DNA of 64,000 nucleotides from assembly GCA_000163555.2 (NCBI GenBank), contig ADAC02000001.1, positions 1 through 64,000 on the forward strand, given 5' to 3'. Under the pieces are notes generated by a model that ran no database searches, had not been told where the DNA came from, and saw only the letters and a list, made by a program, of their open reading frames with translations. Below, piece by piece: positions 61,852 to 64,000 of this stretch (positions are counted from its first letter, which is position 1; the number at the start of each line of letters is the position of its first letter). This stretch comes from an alpha proteobacterium HIMB114. Its GTDB lineage: Bacteria; Pseudomonadota; Alphaproteobacteria; Pelagibacterales; Pelagibacteraceae. The translations under genes and the position numbers were made by a program.

Positions 61852-62287
61852 TAATCAAGGTTTTCTAAAGCTAAAAGCTGATGACAAAAACGATCTAAAG
61901 GTATTTGCTGCCTATTTACAAGATAGTATTACAACTCCTAAAGAAATAAAATTTTTAGAAAAAAATAAAGCGTTTATTTGTATATTTAATAGATTTATGT
62001 GGGAAGATGCTGAAAAAGGTATTTTTAGAGATAACAAAAGAATTCGATCAGCATTAAAAATAGATGATGTAAGATCAGTGAAATCAAAAAATCTTAATCC
62101 CCAAGAAGAAAAAGCACTAGAATTTCTAACAATTAATGTTGAGCAGGGTGATCAAGAAAATATTAATATTAATCTTTTATTTTCAGGCAATATGACTATA
62201 TCAGTAAATGTAGAGGCAATTAATGCAACGTTAGAAGATTTTTCTGATAGTTGGAAAACAAAAATTAAGCCTGTTCATAAAATTTAA
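61844..62287 (+). CDS. DUF2948 family protein
   Basis: A 147-residue soluble protein beginning MFDNQGFLKLKADDKNDL and containing CIFNRFMWED and the C-terminal FSGNMTISVNVEAINATL. These are typical of DUF2948, an alphaproteobacterial family found between murA and hisD. Function unknown. It is coupled to hisD by a TAATG-type junction at 62287. Confidence 0.88.
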   Translation: MFDNQGFLKLKADDKNDLKVFAAYLQDSITTPKEIKFLEKNKAFICIFNRFMWEDAEKGIFRDNKRIRSALKIDDVRSVKSKNLNPQEEKALEFLTINVEQGDQENININLLFSGNMTISVNVEAINATLEDFSDSWKTKIKPVHKI

Positions 62288-63576
62288 TGAAAATATTAAA
62301 TACAAAAAACAAACTATTTAAAAAAAATTTTGATTTAGTTCTTAGTTCTAAAAGAATTCAGTCAAATAATAGTCAAAAAATAGTAAAAAAAATTATCAGC
62401 GATATCAAAAAAAATGGCGATTTAGCTTTAATTAAATATACTAAAAGGTTTGACAAGGTAAATTTTGGTCCATCAAAAATTAAACTAGATGACAAGTTAA
62501 TTAGCAAAAAGATCAAAAAATTAGATATAAATATTAAGAAGTCTATTGATTTGGCTTTTAACAGAATTACAAAATTTCATAAAAAACAAGTGCACAAAGG
62601 TTTTAAATTCAAAGATAAGTTAGGCAATCAATTAGGTTACAAAATCTTACCTTTAGACAAAGTTGGAGTTTATGTACCTGGCGGGACAGCAAGCTATCCG
62701 AGCACTTTATTAATGAATTCAATTCCAGCAATGGTTGCCGGTGTTAAAAATATATATTGTGTAATGCCAACTCCTAAAGACGAAATAAATGCTGGCGTAT
62801 TATACGCAGCAAAAAAATGTAAAATAAAATCAATTTTTAGGATAGGTGGTGCACAGGCAGTTGCCGCTTTAACATACGGTACAAAAAATGTTCCTAAGGT
62901 TGATAAGATTGTTGGTCCTGGAAATATATTTGTAGCTACAGCAAAAAAAGAAGTTTTTGGAACTGTTGGTATTGATATGGTCGCTGGACCATCAGAAATA
63001 ACTGTAATCGCGGATGATCGAAATAGAGCAGACTGGACGGCTGTTGATTTATTATCGCAAGCAGAACATGATGTTTTATCTCAATCAATTTTATTAACCA
63101 CAAGTGAAAAATTTGCAAAACAGGTTTCTTTAGAAGTTAAAAAAATATTAAAAACTTTACCTAGAAAAAAAATTGCATCCAAAAGTATAAAAAATTATGG
63201 CTGTATAGTTGTATGTAAAAATAAAAAAGAATTAGTCGATTATGCAAATATTATTGCACCTGAGCACCTTGAAATAAAAATTAAAGGTTCTGAAAAATTA
63301 GAAAAACAAATTAAAAATGCAGGTTCTATATTCTTAGGTGAATTTAGTCCTGAAGCTATTGGAGATTATTTAGCTGGACCAAATCATGTATTGCCAACAT
63401 CTGGTTCTGCAAGATTTGCCTCGGGCTTATCAGTTAATGATTTTTTAAAAAGAACATCTTTAATTAAGTGCACTAAAAGAGGTATTGAAAAGATTGGACA
63501 AATGGCTATAAATCTCGCAAACTATGAAGGATTACATGCACACGCGCTGTCAGTAAGCAAAAGGATAAAAAATTAA
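62287..63576 (+). CDS. hisD: histidinol dehydrogenase
   Basis: The 429-residue enzyme has [46 protein letters not shown], the catalytic-region [13 protein letters not shown] with LLSQAEHD (His and Glu), PEHLEI and [14 protein letters not shown]. It oxidises histidinol to histidine, the last two steps of the pathway. It overlaps the preceding and following genes by one base. Confidence 0.97.
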   Translation: MKILNTKNKLFKKNFDLVLSSKRIQSNNSQKIVKKIISDIKKNGDLALIKYTKRFDKVNFGPSKIKLDDKLISKKIKKLDINIKKSIDLAFNRITKFHKKQVHKGFKFKDKLGNQLGYKILPLDKVGVYVPGGTASYPSTLLMNSIPAMVAGVKNIYCVMPTPKDEINAGVLYAAKKCKIKSIFRIGGAQAVAALTYGTKNVPKVDKIVGPGNIFVATAKKEVFGTVGIDMVAGPSEITVIADDRNRADWTAVDLLSQAEHDVLSQSILLTTSEKFAKQVSLEVKKILKTLPRKKIASKSIKNYGCIVVCKNKKELVDYANIIAPEHLEIKIKGSEKLEKQIKNAGSIFLGEFSPEAIGDYLAGPNHVLPTSGSARFASGLSVNDFLKRTSLIKCTKRGIEKIGQMAINLANYEGLHAHALSVSKRIKN

Positions 63577-63794
63577 TGGCAAAAGAAGAAATGATCGAAT
63601 TTAAAGGCAAGGTAACAGAATTGTTACCGAACGCTACATTTCGGGTAAAACTGGAAAATGATCATGAGATTTTAGCCCATACTTCAGGAAAACTCAGAAA
63701 GAATAGAATAAGAGTATTAGCAGGCGATACAGTTTTGGTTGAAGTAACTCCTTACGATTTAACCAAAGGCAGAATAACTTTTAGACTTAAATAA
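63576..63794 (+). CDS. infA: translation initiation factor IF-1
   Basis: A 72-residue S1/OB-fold protein beginning [18 protein letters not shown] and containing [25 protein letters not shown]-like strands and the end RITFRLK. IF-1 blocks the A site during initiation. Its start overlaps the hisD stop by one base. Confidence 0.97.
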   Translation: MAKEEMIEFKGKVTELLPNATFRVKLENDHEILAHTSGKLRKNRIRVLAGDTVLVEVTPYDLTKGRITFRLK

Positions 63795-63802
63795 CAGTCT
63801 AA

Positions 63803-64000
63803 ATGTCTAAATTAATATTAGCAAGCGCGTCTCCAAGGCGATTAGAATTGCTCAAAAGTACTGATATTTTTCCTGATATTGTTGAGCCTGCAAATATTGA
63901 CGAGACTATAAAAAAAAAAGAAAAATCTAAGTTTTACTTGAAAAGAATTTGCTTTGAAAAAGCTTTGAGTGTTCAGAAAAAATATAAACAAGACATAATA
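63803..64000 (+). CDS. maf: Maf-family nucleotide pyrophosphatase, partial
   Basis: ATG at 63803 opens a frame still running at the right edge (66 codons seen). It begins KLILASASPRRLELL, the signature of Maf/YhdE house-cleaning pyrophosphatases that hydrolyse dTTP/UTP or modified nucleotides. The order infA-maf is standard in alphaproteobacteria. The rest of the gene lies beyond the window. Confidence 0.9.
   Translation, partial: MSKLILASASPRRLELLKSTDIFPDIVEPANIDETIKKKEKSKFYLKRICFEKALSVQKKYKQDII

Noticed and set aside
1-64000. CRISPR arrays, insertion sequences or prophage genes
   Set aside because: No spaced direct repeats, transposase, integrase or phage structural genes were seen on either strand.

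Overview
The window is a gene-dense, strongly AT-rich stretch of a free-living, probably marine and genome-streamlined alphaproteobacterium. Alphaproteobacterial markers include cmk-rpsA-ihfB followed by pyrF-trpF-trpB-trpA-accD-folC, a TIGR02300-type small acidic protein, rnd-kdsD-lptC-lptB, and murA-DUF2948-hisD-infA-maf. Spacers are tiny, overlapping genes are common and mobile elements are absent. All this fits the low-GC lineages around SAR11 and the HIMB59/AEGEAN-169 groups. The homodimeric AceE-type pyruvate dehydrogenase suggests it is not a typical Pelagibacter. The lineage assignment is inference.

Layout. 1-8.3 kb: transporters (a partial BT1-like carrier, YczE, LysE, an Atm1-type ABC exporter, EamA), a CBS-domain membrane protein, a truncated globin and several small membrane proteins. 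8.4-11.2 kb: an rmuC-exonuclease I pair and thioredoxin, closed by a clear terminator. 11.2-21.4 kb (minus strand): aroA-cmk fusion, rpsA, ihfB, pyrF, trpF, trpB, trpA, accD, folC and a secreted histidine phosphatase. 21.5-26.7 kb: the lipopolysaccharide genes kdsD, lptC and lptB, plus rnd, an NDUFA9-like gene and uppP. 26.9-32.9 kb: glutamate synthase gltD-gltB behind an intergenic region with a perfect 11-bp inverted repeat. 33-43 kb: a GT4 glycosyltransferase, then thrS-infC-rpmI-rplT-pheS-pheT-lepA. 43.1-50.9 kb: an extremely AT-rich surface-polysaccharide island (GT9, Gfo/Idh oxidoreductase, GT17, an RfbJ-like SDR, rmlC, rmlA, rmlB, GT2, a methyltransferase) with a tRNA-Ser gene inside it. 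50.9-59 kb: pyruvate dehydrogenase (aceE, aceF) coupled to a serine hydrolase, and a divergent aldehyde dehydrogenase/beta-hydroxyacid dehydrogenase pair, then tRNA-Thr. 59.1-64 kb: cold-shock protein, microproteins, dcd, murA, DUF2948, hisD, infA and the start of maf.

The most unusual things are these. (1) A homodimeric-type pyruvate dehydrogenase E1 carries two lipoyl domains at its own N terminus while E2 keeps one, and the DNA of one E1 domain is nearly identical to the E2 domain. (2) A syntenic trpF-trpB-trpA cassette keeps its core catalytic residues but has lost many hallmark residues, including both partners of the known alpha-beta salt bridge. (3) A 14-base A tract near the end of rmlC sits just before an overlapping SDR gene, in a register where loss of one A would fuse the two proteins. 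(4) LptB has a lysine-rich extension of about 95 residues with no lptA beside it. No intergenic stretch exceeds 300 bases, and I saw no CRISPR array, insertion sequence or prophage gene.
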